Source: JAOZPE01 sp964601275
GTDB taxonomy: Bacteria; Krumholzibacteriota; Krumholzibacteriia; JAJRXK01
DNA length: 64,000 bases
Reading direction: 5' to 3'
NCBI GenBank assembly: GCA_964601275.1
Contig: CAZRMV010000006.1
Coordinates: 124,001 to 188,000 of the forward strand
Shown here piece by piece: positions 18,496 through 27,800 of the stretch; position 1 is the first letter of the stretch; every line of letters begins with the position of its first letter. A program made the position numbers and the translations under genes. The notes beneath the pieces were generated by a model. It did no database searches and was not told the origin of the DNA. It was given only the letters and a program-made list of their open reading frames with translations.

Positions 18496-21400
18496 CAGAA
18501 TCTGGCCCTCGTTTCCACGCTCAGATCATGGAGCGTCTTGCGCTGCGGTTCACTGCGCAGCTGGTACCGGATAGTCACCGAGAGAACCTTTCCCACCGCC
18601 CATTGGGCCACCACCGAGAGCCGGCGGTTCGACCCGGGGCGTTCGAAGAAATAGGGTCGCAACAGGGGGTCGCCCGCGCGCTCGGCGACCTTCGCCCAAC
18701 GGAATTCCGCGGTCCAGCGGCCTCGCAACAGGTCGGTGGTCAGTCCCGGGCTGAGTTCCCAGACCCTCTGGGAGACCCCGCTGAAGACGTCGGTACGGCT
18801 TTGGGCCCGACCCTCGATCTTCCCCCGGGTCCGGGCGGTGGGCCGGTAACCCAGTTCGACCCCGGCGAAGAGATCGTCCACCTGGTACTCGTTGCTGGCC
18901 AGGCTGGTGCTCTGACCGCCGTGCCGCTCCCTCGCGCGGTCGCCCCCGTCCAGACGGAGAGACCAGCCCCGCGACAGGTCCCGGTCGATCCGGACCACCC
19001 TCTCCCGCCGATAGCTCGTCTCCGCTCCCTTGGAGAACCGGCGGTCCAGCATCTGGGTTTCGTCGAAGGTCAACCGCAGATCGGTCCGGCGGTGGCTGCG
19101 CAGCAGGGTCAGATCGGCCCGGGTGTGTTGCTGCCCGAAGATGGTCGTTTCGGCATTCCGCAGGATCTTCGGGTCCAGGGTGAGGACCCCACGCAGATCG
19201 TCGCTCTGCGATCGCTCTTCCACCGAGAACTGGCCGTTGAAGGAGAGTCCCCCCACCACGGGAGCGGACGGCCACTGGGCGTCGAACTTGGAATTCAGTT
19301 TCACGTCGATCGCCGAGACCAGGCTGTCACCGGCCGTGAAGATCACATTGTAGTCCCCCAGGTTCCGGCCGAGGCGGTTGCCTTCCTGGTCATAGTCTCC
19401 CTGGCGTTCGCCCACGAAGATGATCTTGCGCTCGATCACGCGGGAGCGGTCGTTGCCCGCCCGGTAATCGATGTCCGCCCCGATCATGGAGTTCAAAGGT
19501 CTCCATCCCAGGGCGATCCGTCCCAGCCGCGTGCTCTCGTCGAGATCCCCCGGCAGGCGGCTCTCCCGCCAGGTACCATCCAGGTTCCAACGGATCGCGC
19601 CGTGCAGGCCCTCCGCCTGCGCCCTCCATTCACGGAGATCCTGCTCGAAACGCCACTGCGTTCCGTCGGTGGACAAGCTGTCCGCGAGCCGGCGGCGGTA
19701 CTCGATCCTCCCATCGGCAATGGCATTCGAACTGGCGAGACCCACGGTCCATTCCTCGCTCCGATAGCCGGTCTTGTCCTTCGTGGGCCCATCGGCGAAA
19801 TGTTCATCCACCCACCGCACATAGGGCTGGGCGCTTCCCAGGTCCAGACCCAGGGTCGCGGTACGGTCCCGCCGGTTTCCCTTCGAGCCGTTCTCGCCGT
19901 TGTCATGGCTGGTGAACGCGAGGTCGTGTTTCCACTGGAATGGTCCCAGCAGGGGGCCGGCCGCCGACCACCGCGCCCGCCTGCCGTTGTATCCGCCGTG
20001 TCGGTGCAGCCTTTTCACTCCCAGCTTGCTGGATCTCGCCGCGTCCCGGGCCAGGATCTCCAGCGTTTCCACTCCCTCCCATTGGCTTCGCTTCTTGTCC
20101 TGCAGGTTCCACGCCTCGTAGTAGAATGGGGCCCGGATGCGACCCAGTTCGAAGAATCGGGGATCGATCCCTTCCGCAGAGGCTTTCACCCGCAAGCCGG
20201 TGGCCTCTCCCCTGGAGAACAACCAGGGACTCGCCCCCTCGACCCTCCACGCCATCCCGTCGTTGTTGTCATCGTCCTTCGGGCTCAAGATGTTCTCGTC
20301 CCGGCGGGTGAAGTCCGCCTCCGCCCGGAAAAAACCATCGGTGTCGGTGAGATTGGAGCCCACCTGGATTCCGGCGACAAGGGCCTGGGTGCTCGATGGC
20401 AGGGCGAGACGGCGTCCGATCCGGTGGTCCCCGTTGCCCTCCCCCACGTACTCGAAGATGCGCTCGCCCTTGCGGTCCACATCCACCTGCCGGTAATCGC
20501 CCTGGCCTTCACCCACCCGCTCGAAGTTCAGGAAGTAGTTCGCCATCGAATCGGTGGGAGCGTAGACGAAGATCTCGACCCCGAGGGAATCTTTGCGGAC
20601 ATACTCGCCCGAACCTTCCTCCCCGGGCGGAACCCGGGTGATTCCCGAGCCCAGCGCCCGGTCCGGATCGTCGCCGGCCTGCCGGAGAACCTCCTCGTCC
20701 TCGGCGCTGAGCGGCCCGGCCAAAGGACGGCTCGCGTCGTCGGCCTCCTTGATCCACGAGGCATGCAGACGCACCGAGCCGAGGCGCAGGCTGTCGGCCA
20801 TCGCGCCGACCACGGTACGGGTATACCCGGCGGAGGAAACCTCGAAGTCGACCGCGATACGGTTTTCCGGTCCGACCGGCCTCAACTCGGTGAAGGTGAT
20901 CGTTCCGCGGACATAGTCGATGGTGTACTGATTGTTCTCCCCTCGCACCTGGGGAACTCCATCCACCCAGACCCTCTCGGTGCCGGCCACGATGAAACTC
21001 TGGTCATCCCGAAGACCGTTGATGAGCTCATACGGGCCCTGCACCCCCTCGCGTCCCCGGAACTCGACCTCCCTTCGCTCTCCCCGCGGAGAGCCGGCGA
21101 GAACCGTCCCGACCGCCTTCGGGTCGCGCCCGTGCAACCAGAGCCCCTGCAGTTTCCGTTGATAGGGAACGAAGACGCCAAGGGGCTGGGAAAGCTGGAA
21201 ATCCCCCAGCACCGCCCTTCCCCTGGGACCGAAGAGTTCGATCCGGACCTGATCGATGTCCCGCAGTTCCTCGGTGTTGCCTTCGGGGGTGATGGGAAGG
21301 TTCTCGTCGGAGATCTCCGCCTTCACGAAGGTGTTCTCGGTGATGCGACCGGTGACTTGCAGATGCAATCCCTGATCGACCGTCGCCTCCCGGTTGGTTC

Positions 21401-22019
21401 CGCCCTGCACCGAGATGCTCTTGGAGCCCCGGACCTGCAGTCCCAGGTTCTCACCCTCCGCCTCGCCGGCGACTTCTTCCCCCGCACCCCGCCACCCGGG
21501 CCCACGCTCCTGGAGCTGGGCCGGCTCGGAAGGGAATTCCTTCGGTTGATGGGGTCGGGTCAGAGGATGCAACTGGACCCGGGGTGGCGTCGCCACCGTG
21601 GCGAATGGGTATTCCACTACCAGCTCCGCTCCGTCCGGTGGAGGGTGTTCGAGCCACAGGATCCCCCGGACCCGGTCCAGCCGGTATTCGCTCCAGCGGG
21701 TGAGCCGGCGACCGTCCAGCCACACCCGTTCCGAATCGCCGATCTGGGTGCGGGAGAGCTGGAACCGTTTCCGGGCCGCTTTCACGACGAAGCTGTCGCG
21801 TGCGGTCGCGAGTTCAGCGGCGCCGAACCAGTGGATGCCGGTTGAGTCGACGGATCCACCCGAAATGACCGGAAGAGAGACGGAATCGCGATCGGCCACC
21901 GCAAGCGTGCCATGAACCACCAGGGGGTCCATCGACCACGGCCCCGGGGTCCGCGCTGCCGCGCGTATCGCCACAGTGGCCAACAACGCGAGCACCAGGA
22001 TGAGAGATCGCCGGGGCAC
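18495..22019 (-). CDS. Large exported protein, probable outer-membrane barrel, function unknown
   Basis: An 1174-residue protein with a signal peptide (LILVLALLATVAIRAAA). Residues 80-140 and 330-390 hold two related small domains, each reading roughly an ERVW-L/V-DG-ordered pair followed by a Y-R-L/I-D segment (ERVWLDGRRLTRWSEYRLD and ERVWVDGVPQVRGENNQYTI). Between them is a segment with VTGRITENTFVKAEISDENL and GPRGRAVLGDFQLSQPLGVF. From about residue 550 to the end, alternating charged and hydrophobic strands ending ...SVETRARF look like a large barrel. The DG/YxIDYxRGxITF pattern is reminiscent of segments in SprA, the type IX translocon, but the protein is half that size, so this is only a resemblance. 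GTG start with GGGAG seven bases upstream. Confidence 0.6.
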   Translation of the reverse strand: MPRRSLILVLALLATVAIRAAARTPGPWSMDPLVVHGTLAVADRDSVSLPVISGGSVDSTGIHWFGAAELATARDSFVVKAARKRFQLSRTQIGDSERVWLDGRRLTRWSEYRLDRVRGILWLEHPPPDGAELVVEYPFATVATPPRVQLHPLTRPHQPKEFPSEPAQLQERGPGWRGAGEEVAGEAEGENLGLQVRGSKSISVQGGTNREATVDQGLHLQVTGRITENTFVKAEISDENLPITPEGNTEELRDIDQVRIELFGPRGRAVLGDFQLSQPLGVFVPYQRKLQGLWLHGRDPKAVGTVLAGSPRGERREVEFRGREGVQGPYELINGLRDDQSFIVAGTERVWVDGVPQVRGENNQYTIDYVRGTITFTELRPVGPENRIAVDFEVSSAGYTRTVVGAMADSLRLGSVRLHASWIKEADDASRPLAGPLSAEDEEVLRQAGDDPDRALGSGITRVPPGEEGSGEYVRKDSLGVEIFVYAPTDSMANYFLNFERVGEGQGDYRQVDVDRKGERIFEYVGEGNGDHRIGRRLALPSSTQALVAGIQVGSNLTDTDGFFRAEADFTRRDENILSPKDDDNNDGMAWRVEGASPWLFSRGEATGLRVKASAEGIDPRFFELGRIRAPFYYEAWNLQDKKRSQWEGVETLEILARDAARSSKLGVKRLHRHGGYNGRRARWSAAGPLLGPFQWKHDLAFTSHDNGENGSKGNRRDRTATLGLDLGSAQPYVRWVDEHFADGPTKDKTGYRSEEWTVGLASSNAIADGRIEYRRRLADSLSTDGTQWRFEQDLREWRAQAEGLHGAIRWNLDGTWRESRLPGDLDESTRLGRIALGWRPLNSMIGADIDYRAGNDRSRVIERKIIFVGERQGDYDQEGNRLGRNLGDYNVIFTAGDSLVSAIDVKLNSKFDAQWPSAPVVGGLSFNGQFSVEERSQSDDLRGVLTLDPKILRNAETTIFGQQHTRADLTLLRSHRRTDLRLTFDETQMLDRRFSKGAETSYRRERVVRIDRDLSRGWSLRLDGGDRARERHGGQSTSLASNEYQVDDLFAGVELGYRPTARTRGKIEGRAQSRTDVFSGVSQRVWELSPGLTTDLLRGRWTAEFRWAKVAERAGDPLLRPYFFERPGSNRRLSVVAQWAVGKVLSVTIRYQLRSEPQRKTLHDLSVETRARF

Positions 22020-22033
22020 CCGCCCGCTCCCTC

Positions 22034-23053
22034 TCAGGGGAAGACGATCTGGTAGACCAGGAGCGTGTTGCGCCCCATGTCCACCACATAGAGCCGGTCA
22101 TCGGGACCGACACAGCAGTCGACCGGATTGATGAGATGGTCCTCGGCGAAGTCGTCGCCTCCGATGGTCGCCAGGGGAACCAGGTCGGGCGCCAGCACCT
22201 GCACCTTCCCGGTGCCGGGGTCGCACACGTAGAGATTCCCGAAGCGATCGGCGTCCATTCCCGAAGGGGCGGTCATCAAGGGATGCGGAGCATCGAGTCC
22301 CTCGGTCGCGGCCAGGGGCTGCCCGGTCGAATCGAAGACCTGGACCCGGCCATTGCCGCGGTCGGCGACATACAGGAAGCCCTGCGACCCGAAACAAACG
22401 CCCCAGGGCCGGTTCAGTTGGCCCAGGAATCGCCCGTATTCCCCCACCGAGTATTCCAGATCGAGGAAGGGACTGGTGACCAGTACCCGGTGTCCGGCTT
22501 CGTCGGCCAGGGCGATGCGCCCATCGCGGTCGAGGTCGATGGCGCTCACGCGGACCGGTTGGTCGTTGGCGAGCCGGCCTATATCGAGCACGGTGTCCCG
22601 CAACGCACCGTCACGGTTGAAGCGGTAGATGCGCTCCTGGGAACGATCGAGCACGTAGAGATGGAAACCCAAGGTCACCATGTCCAACGGGGCAAAGCCG
22701 CCCCCCGGATCGTCGGTGGTGCCCAGGTATTCCCCCTGCGGGTCAAAACGATGGATCCTTCCGGCGCCCAGATCGCTGTAGAACATGGTTCCGTCCGGCA
22801 GGACGGCCACCGAAGAAACCCGGGTCAGGGGCGCGTAGGGTTCGCTCTTGCGGTTCTCCAGGGCTCCGAGATACCGGAAGGAACGAGGAGCCGGCGCGGA
22901 AAGCTTCTCCAGGCCAAAGCTGCGCGGAGCGGGGGACGGCCCGCAGCCCACAGCCCACAGGGCCAGGGCCACGGCCCCGACGGCGCGCAGCCGTCGGACG
23001 ACCCGACGCGCGCCGGTCACCGAGGGACAACGCCTGGAGGCCACGCTTGCCAT
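22034..23053 (-). CDS. NHL-repeat beta-propeller lipoprotein
   Basis: A 339-residue protein with a basic N-terminus, a hydrophobic stretch (AVGAVALALWAVGC) and a lipobox-like AVGC, with Cys37 as the likely lipidated residue. The remainder is a six-bladed propeller of NHL repeats, seen in VSSVAVLPDGTMFYSDLGAGRIHRF, LNRPWGVCFGSQGFLYVADRGNGRVQVF and MDADRFGNLYVCDPGTGKVQVL, all of the type P-G-a-F-D-y-V-a-D-x-x-N-x-R-V. Such propellers act as protein-binding platforms or sugar lyases; no catalytic motif is evident. It lies six bases after the preceding gene and 14 before the next, inside the secretion locus, so a structural or scaffold role at the cell envelope is likely. Confidence 0.75.
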   Translation of the reverse strand: MASVASRRCPSVTGARRVVRRLRAVGAVALALWAVGCGPSPAPRSFGLEKLSAPAPRSFRYLGALENRKSEPYAPLTRVSSVAVLPDGTMFYSDLGAGRIHRFDPQGEYLGTTDDPGGGFAPLDMVTLGFHLYVLDRSQERIYRFNRDGALRDTVLDIGRLANDQPVRVSAIDLDRDGRIALADEAGHRVLVTSPFLDLEYSVGEYGRFLGQLNRPWGVCFGSQGFLYVADRGNGRVQVFDSTGQPLAATEGLDAPHPLMTAPSGMDADRFGNLYVCDPGTGKVQVLAPDLVPLATIGGDDFAEDHLINPVDCCVGPDDRLYVVDMGRNTLLVYQIVFP

Positions 23054-23059
23054 CTCCGC

Positions 23060-23854
23060 CTAGAAACCGCGGGTGAGCGTGAAGGAAGAGGCCATCCCTC
23101 CGGATCCGTCCGGAGCCACCTGCAGGTCCATTCCGAAACCTCCCGCGTTGAGCATGTGGCGGTTGGAGGCATCGGAATCGTCGCTTGCCGAGGGAGGGCC
23201 GCTGCGCATCGCATCGACGAACGCCACCAGGCGGTTGACCAGGGCCAGCACCAGCACGAAATCGGCGTTGTCGTACGCGCCGTTCGCGTCGCGCCGGAGG
23301 AAGTTGTACTCGTCGTACCTTGCCTCGCTCTGCCAGCGCCAGGCATCCCCGTTCTGGTACTCGGGCCCTTCCGGGTCGAGCCCGACCCGCAGGTCGCGGC
23401 GCCGGTCTTCGTTGTATTCCTCGCTGGTGCGGTAGTTGCCCACGGTACGCCAGTAGTTGTCGTCCCTCTCTCCCGGAGTGACCCCGGCGAATTGCACCGC
23501 GTATTCCTGGTAGCGGTCTTCCCGCTGGTGGCCCTGGACCTGGAAGATCGCAAAGGACGCCCAGATGGCCGCCTCGGCGGTGAGGAAGAACGCCGCCCGG
23601 TAGCTGTGACCCGAACGCAACTGGGACCAGCCCGGAAGAACCAGCGACAGGGAAGCGTGCTTCACGCGTCCTCCCAGGTTTCCGCCGAAGATCGGAGCGG
23701 TCTCCGGGGACGGGTTCTCCCCCCCGGGATTCAGCGCCAGCTCGGTGCTTTCGCGCATCACCACCTCGAGCGGCGTGCCCGCCGCCGCCGCGGGTGGAAC
23801 CATGGCCGTCATCAGCACCAGTACGACGAGGCTTGCTCCCAGGACGCTCCGCAT
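23060..23854 (-). CDS. Exported membrane-associated protein, paralogue of the preceding gene
   Basis: A 264-residue protein starting at ATG 23852-23854, with TGAGG upstream, two bases after the neighbour's stop. It has a signal peptide (VLGASLVVLVLMTAMVPPAAAA). The middle contains LVLPGWSQLRSGHSYRAAFF, then LTAEAAIWASFAIFQVQGHQ, then a hydrophilic region with repeated Tyr/Asp. The block P-G-x(3)-G-H-x(2)-Gly/Arg-aromatic, a hydrophobic helix and R-x-E-x-Y-x(2)-A/Y-A/V is shared with the next protein, so the pair arose by duplication. It resembles the DUF5683-type proteins of FCB bacteria, but function is unknown. The gene lies in the secretion locus. Confidence 0.62.
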   Translation of the reverse strand: MRSVLGASLVVLVLMTAMVPPAAAAGTPLEVVMRESTELALNPGGENPSPETAPIFGGNLGGRVKHASLSLVLPGWSQLRSGHSYRAAFFLTAEAAIWASFAIFQVQGHQREDRYQEYAVQFAGVTPGERDDNYWRTVGNYRTSEEYNEDRRRDLRVGLDPEGPEYQNGDAWRWQSEARYDEYNFLRRDANGAYDNADFVLVLALVNRLVAFVDAMRSGPPSASDDSDASNRHMLNAGGFGMDLQVAPDGSGGMASSFTLTRGF

Positions 23855-23856
23855 GG

Positions 23857-24786
23857 TCAATACCTCACTTGCAGTCCGACCCGGGCCTGCCGGATGCTGC
23901 CCGCGTCGACGAACCAGTTCACCCGCGCCCCGTGGGACTTCTCGAGGTCCGCCAAGGCTCCCCCCACCCCCGGTCCTTCGTAGGCGCTCCTGGTGTGGTA
24001 ACGCCCGCCGATGAATCCCTCGAGATAGGCCACCTGCAGCACGCTGAAGACCCGCAGGATCAAGCTGATCGAGCGAAAGGTGTTCCGCGTGTCGTAGGCA
24101 TCGTTCGACGCCACCCGCATGTCCAGGTACTGGTTCCGCAGGGGGGTCATGAACTCCGCCGGCGGATGGGTCCAGTCCCAGGTGATGTCCGGGTCCTGGA
24201 TGCTGCGGGGTTTGGAGTCCTCCCAGCCATACCAGAAGATGTCCCACTTGCCCAGGTTCTCGTAGTACTCGCGGGCGTCCTCCTGCTTGGAGACGTACAG
24301 CGGGACCTCGTCGGCCGCCTGGTAATCGGTCCCGAACCACGGAGACTGGTCCTCCGTCTCGATCGCCAGTTTCCACTCGTCCTCGCTCCAGTGCGCGTCG
24401 GCGAAGGCGATGTACTCCTCCTTCCGGTCGTCACCCTTCTGGTCGTAGTGGATGCTCGCGCCGATCGAGGCCGCGTCGGCCGCCATCAGGAAGTAACCCC
24501 GGACATGGCCGGTGACCGCTTCGCCAAGACCAGGCCAAATAGCAGAGAGCACCAAAGGGCCTAGCCTTCTAGGAGCGGTCTTGACTCCGGCGGCATCCCA
24601 GTCGGGAATCGCCTCTTCCTGCCCGGCCAGGATCTCATCCACTTCCGCGGTGCTGAGCTGGAAGCTCCGTTCCGGAGGCTGGAACCGGCCGGTCTCGGTG
24701 AGACTTCCCGCGAGGGAGATCGCCCCCGCGTCCGACGCCACCGGCAGCACCAGCAGGGACAGAATCGCGATCAACATCCAGCGCAT
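23857..24786 (-). CDS. Exported membrane-associated protein, paralogue of its downstream neighbour
   Basis: A 309-residue protein taken from the ATG at 24784-24786, which has GGAGGA directly upstream; an ATG five codons earlier lacks a ribosome site. A signal peptide (WMLIAILSLLVLPVASDAGA) is followed by VLSAIWPGLGEAVTGHVRGY, FLMAADAASIGASIHYDQKG and RKEEYIAFADAHW, which align with the corresponding parts of the downstream protein. A hydrophobic helix lies near residues 220-245 (FRSISLILRVFSVLQVAYLEG). No enzyme motif is visible. The gene follows the M6 protease by 16 bases and so belongs to the same transcript. Function unknown. Confidence 0.62.
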   Translation of the reverse strand: MRWMLIAILSLLVLPVASDAGAISLAGSLTETGRFQPPERSFQLSTAEVDEILAGQEEAIPDWDAAGVKTAPRRLGPLVLSAIWPGLGEAVTGHVRGYFLMAADAASIGASIHYDQKGDDRKEEYIAFADAHWSEDEWKLAIETEDQSPWFGTDYQAADEVPLYVSKQEDAREYYENLGKWDIFWYGWEDSKPRSIQDPDITWDWTHPPAEFMTPLRNQYLDMRVASNDAYDTRNTFRSISLILRVFSVLQVAYLEGFIGGRYHTRSAYEGPGVGGALADLEKSHGARVNWFVDAGSIRQARVGLQVRY

Positions 24787-24802
24787 GCTTCCTCCATCCA
24801 TA

Positions 24803-27800
24803 CTAGTTCTCGATGTAGAACGGAATGACCTCGACCTCGTGTCCGGAGGGAGAGGTGTACTCCAGGCGGCAGAGATAGGCTCCCGCCGCCAGCGTTTCGA
24901 TGGGAAGGTCGATTTCCGACACTCCCGCTCCGTCGATCTCCTTGCGCGTGGTGTAGCGGATCTCGCCCTCCAGGTTCATCAGCGAGGCCATGGCGGTCTG
25001 GGAGCTTCCGCTCACGAAACGGACCCGCGCCAGGCCCTGCGCTCCGGCCGGATTGGGATAGACGAAGGGTTTGAACTCCTCCAGGGCCACCGCCCCGTCT
25101 CCCCCGGGGACGACCCCGGCCGGCGCCCGGCCGGTCCGCACCACCCCACCCAAGAGACCTTTCCACTCCGCCGGGCGATTGCGCGGATCCACCTGGGGCG
25201 GCGGGGTGACTTCGAATCTCTGCAACCTCGGATTGCGGATCGCCCCGCCCTGCTGCACGGTGTCCCCTTCGGCCTCGAAGAAGAACAACGCACGGTGACG
25301 ACGGGTCCCGTCGAGCCAATCGCCGACCAGGGGGGAAACCACTCCGCCGCCGGTGAGCTTGAGGGGAAAGCCCCGCGCGGTGCGGCCGTCGTTCTCGAGG
25401 GCGTAGAGCAATCCCATCCTGCTCTCGAAGATCAGCTCGTTGAGTCCGTCTCCGTCGAGATCGGCGATCACCGCGCTGCCCTTGGGCTCGTCGACCAGGC
25501 GTTCCTGGGGGCTCACCAGGAACTGGTCGCGCAAGGGAATGGGGTATCCGCGCAGCGAGGCGCCGTGGCTTCCCGAGAACGCCCAGATCCGCTCGGAGTC
25601 CAGCAACACGACATCGCGGTGACCGTCCCCGTCGAGATCGCCGAGCGCCGCCGGCCCGGTCACCACCCTGGGCATCTTCTCGCCGAAGTCGGTGAATTCC
25701 CACCCCGCGTCGCCCCGCTGGGCTCTCAACACGGTGGTGTCCGGGCCGTTCGGGGAGGCGTCGGAGAAGACCAGGAGGATGCGGTCCGGTCCGCTTCCGT
25801 CTTCCTCCGGCCAGGCGGTGAGGTTCCAGAAGGCGCTGGAACCAGACGGCGGAAGCCATCCCGCGGTGGACAGATCGAGTACCCGGGTGGGAGCCGAGCC
25901 GGAGAACCCATACCCCAGAAGGCGCCCGCTCGCCACGAACACCAACGACTCGGCGCGGCCGTCCCCGTCCAGGTCGGCCGCGACCGGAGTGCTTCTCAGG
26001 GTGTCCGACGGGGTGAGCCCGAGCCCCGATTCCCAGTCGGTCCAGTCCTCGCGGATCCTTCCATCCTCCTGCACCAGGTGGAGACGACTGTGCTCCAGAT
26101 TGACGCCGACCAGGGCGATTCCCGACCCTTCTTCCAGGATCACCGGTCCGGCATCGAGGGAATCGGCGATCGACACCGGGAACCCTGGCAAGGGGGACGC
26201 CCCGTCGCTGAGATCGGTGTCGCGGATCTCGACCACCCCATCGCGGGTCATCAGGGCGAAGGCCGGCCGCCCCTGGAAGAGCGGGAGGACGCTGATCGGC
26301 CCCGCGGTGGGCGCGCTGAGCGCAAACAGCCGGCCCTCGACCCGGGTCACCCGGCCCGCGAAGGTGTAGGCGAAAACCGCCGCCCCCGGCGTGCCGTCGG
26401 AGGGTGAGGCGCTCACCAGGATCCGGGGAGCGTCGACACCTCCGCTTCCCGCATCGTCCAGGACACAGAGGCTGCGGGCATCTCCCCGCAACGGCACCAC
26501 TCCGTCGGCGGTGACCAATGGGGAAAGCGTCACCGGGAAGGCCGAATCCTCGTCCAGAGGTGAAGGCCGCACGAATGCGGTCAGGCTCATGAGGGTGTCG
26601 CTGCGGTCCAGGTGGAAGAAGGAGGCGCCGGTGGGCACCCGCATCGCGCTCTCACTGGAAGGGACGGTCGATGGGGTGAACGCGGTCGCGGTCGAATCAA
26701 CCTCGACGATGAGCGGAGGATCCCGCAGCTTGTCCTTGTAGGTGCCCGGAGCCCGGAAACAATCGGTGTCGCTCCCGACAAAGCCGATGGTGCGGAAATC
26801 GAAATGGCCGATGTCCTGGATACCATCCGATTCGATGATCTCCAGGGCGAAATCACCGGTGACCCCCTGGACTTCATTCGTTGCGATCCGCGCCTCGAGC
26901 AGATCCTCCCTCACCCGCCAGACCATCGCCCCGCCCATCCAGGGCAGGAAGAAGTCGTAGAGATGCGTGTTCTCCGGCCGGACGTCGTCGGTGTTGCGCC
27001 CCAGGTAGAGCACCACCCCGGTCGACGGATCGCGAATCAGGGCCCAGGCGGGGCCTCCCAAGGGTCCGGTGGGAACGAACGGCGGAACCCACCGATTCTC
27101 CACCAGGAAGAACTCGTCGCTCCCGGTATCCAGGAGCAGGCCCTTGTCGTCCCGGCTCTGCAGATAGGATGCGGGCAGACTGAGGGAGGTCTCCTGCGCG
27201 CCCACCCGGATCGGGTCGACCCATCCCAGGAACCACTTCGACCACAGCCCGATACCGGGGGGCAGGAGACCGGTCACCTGGATGGGCTCCCCCCCCACTT
27301 CCAGTTGCACCACCGCGGGAAGGTTCGTGCCGCTGTCCATGAGCTCCCACCACCCCACCGTCGGAAGACCGGTGAGGGTGCTGTAGAGGTCGGGAAGACC
27401 CAGTGCGTGTCCGAACTCGTGGTAGAACGCGGCGGCGATGCTGCCCAACAGTCCATCCTGCGTTGTGCTCTCGGGGATGACGCTGCACTCGGTCATCAGG
27501 CCCTGGGTCCCGGTCTTCGAATCGACCGACTCGAGTTGCACTGCGTCGTCGTCGCCCAGTTGCACGAAGAAGGTGGGAATGTCGTTGGGAGAATATCCCT
27601 CCTGGCCCGGCTGCCATACCAGGTTGCTCTGCAGATCCCCTCCCGCGTGGGCGAAGATCACGTAGGCGTTGGGGTTGTCGAAATCGAAATCGGCGAGATT
27701 CACCTGTGGATCGTCCAGACTGGCCTGGTCGGTGGCGGTGATCATATCCTGGACCAGCTTCACCAAGCGGTCGATGGTCCAGAATCCCCCCTCCCCCGGG

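Noticed and set aside
18528..21845. Plus-strand frame of 1105 codons opposite the large barrel-like gene
   Set aside because: No signal peptide, domain or ribosome site; the minus frame has a signal peptide, duplicated domains and ideal ribosome site.
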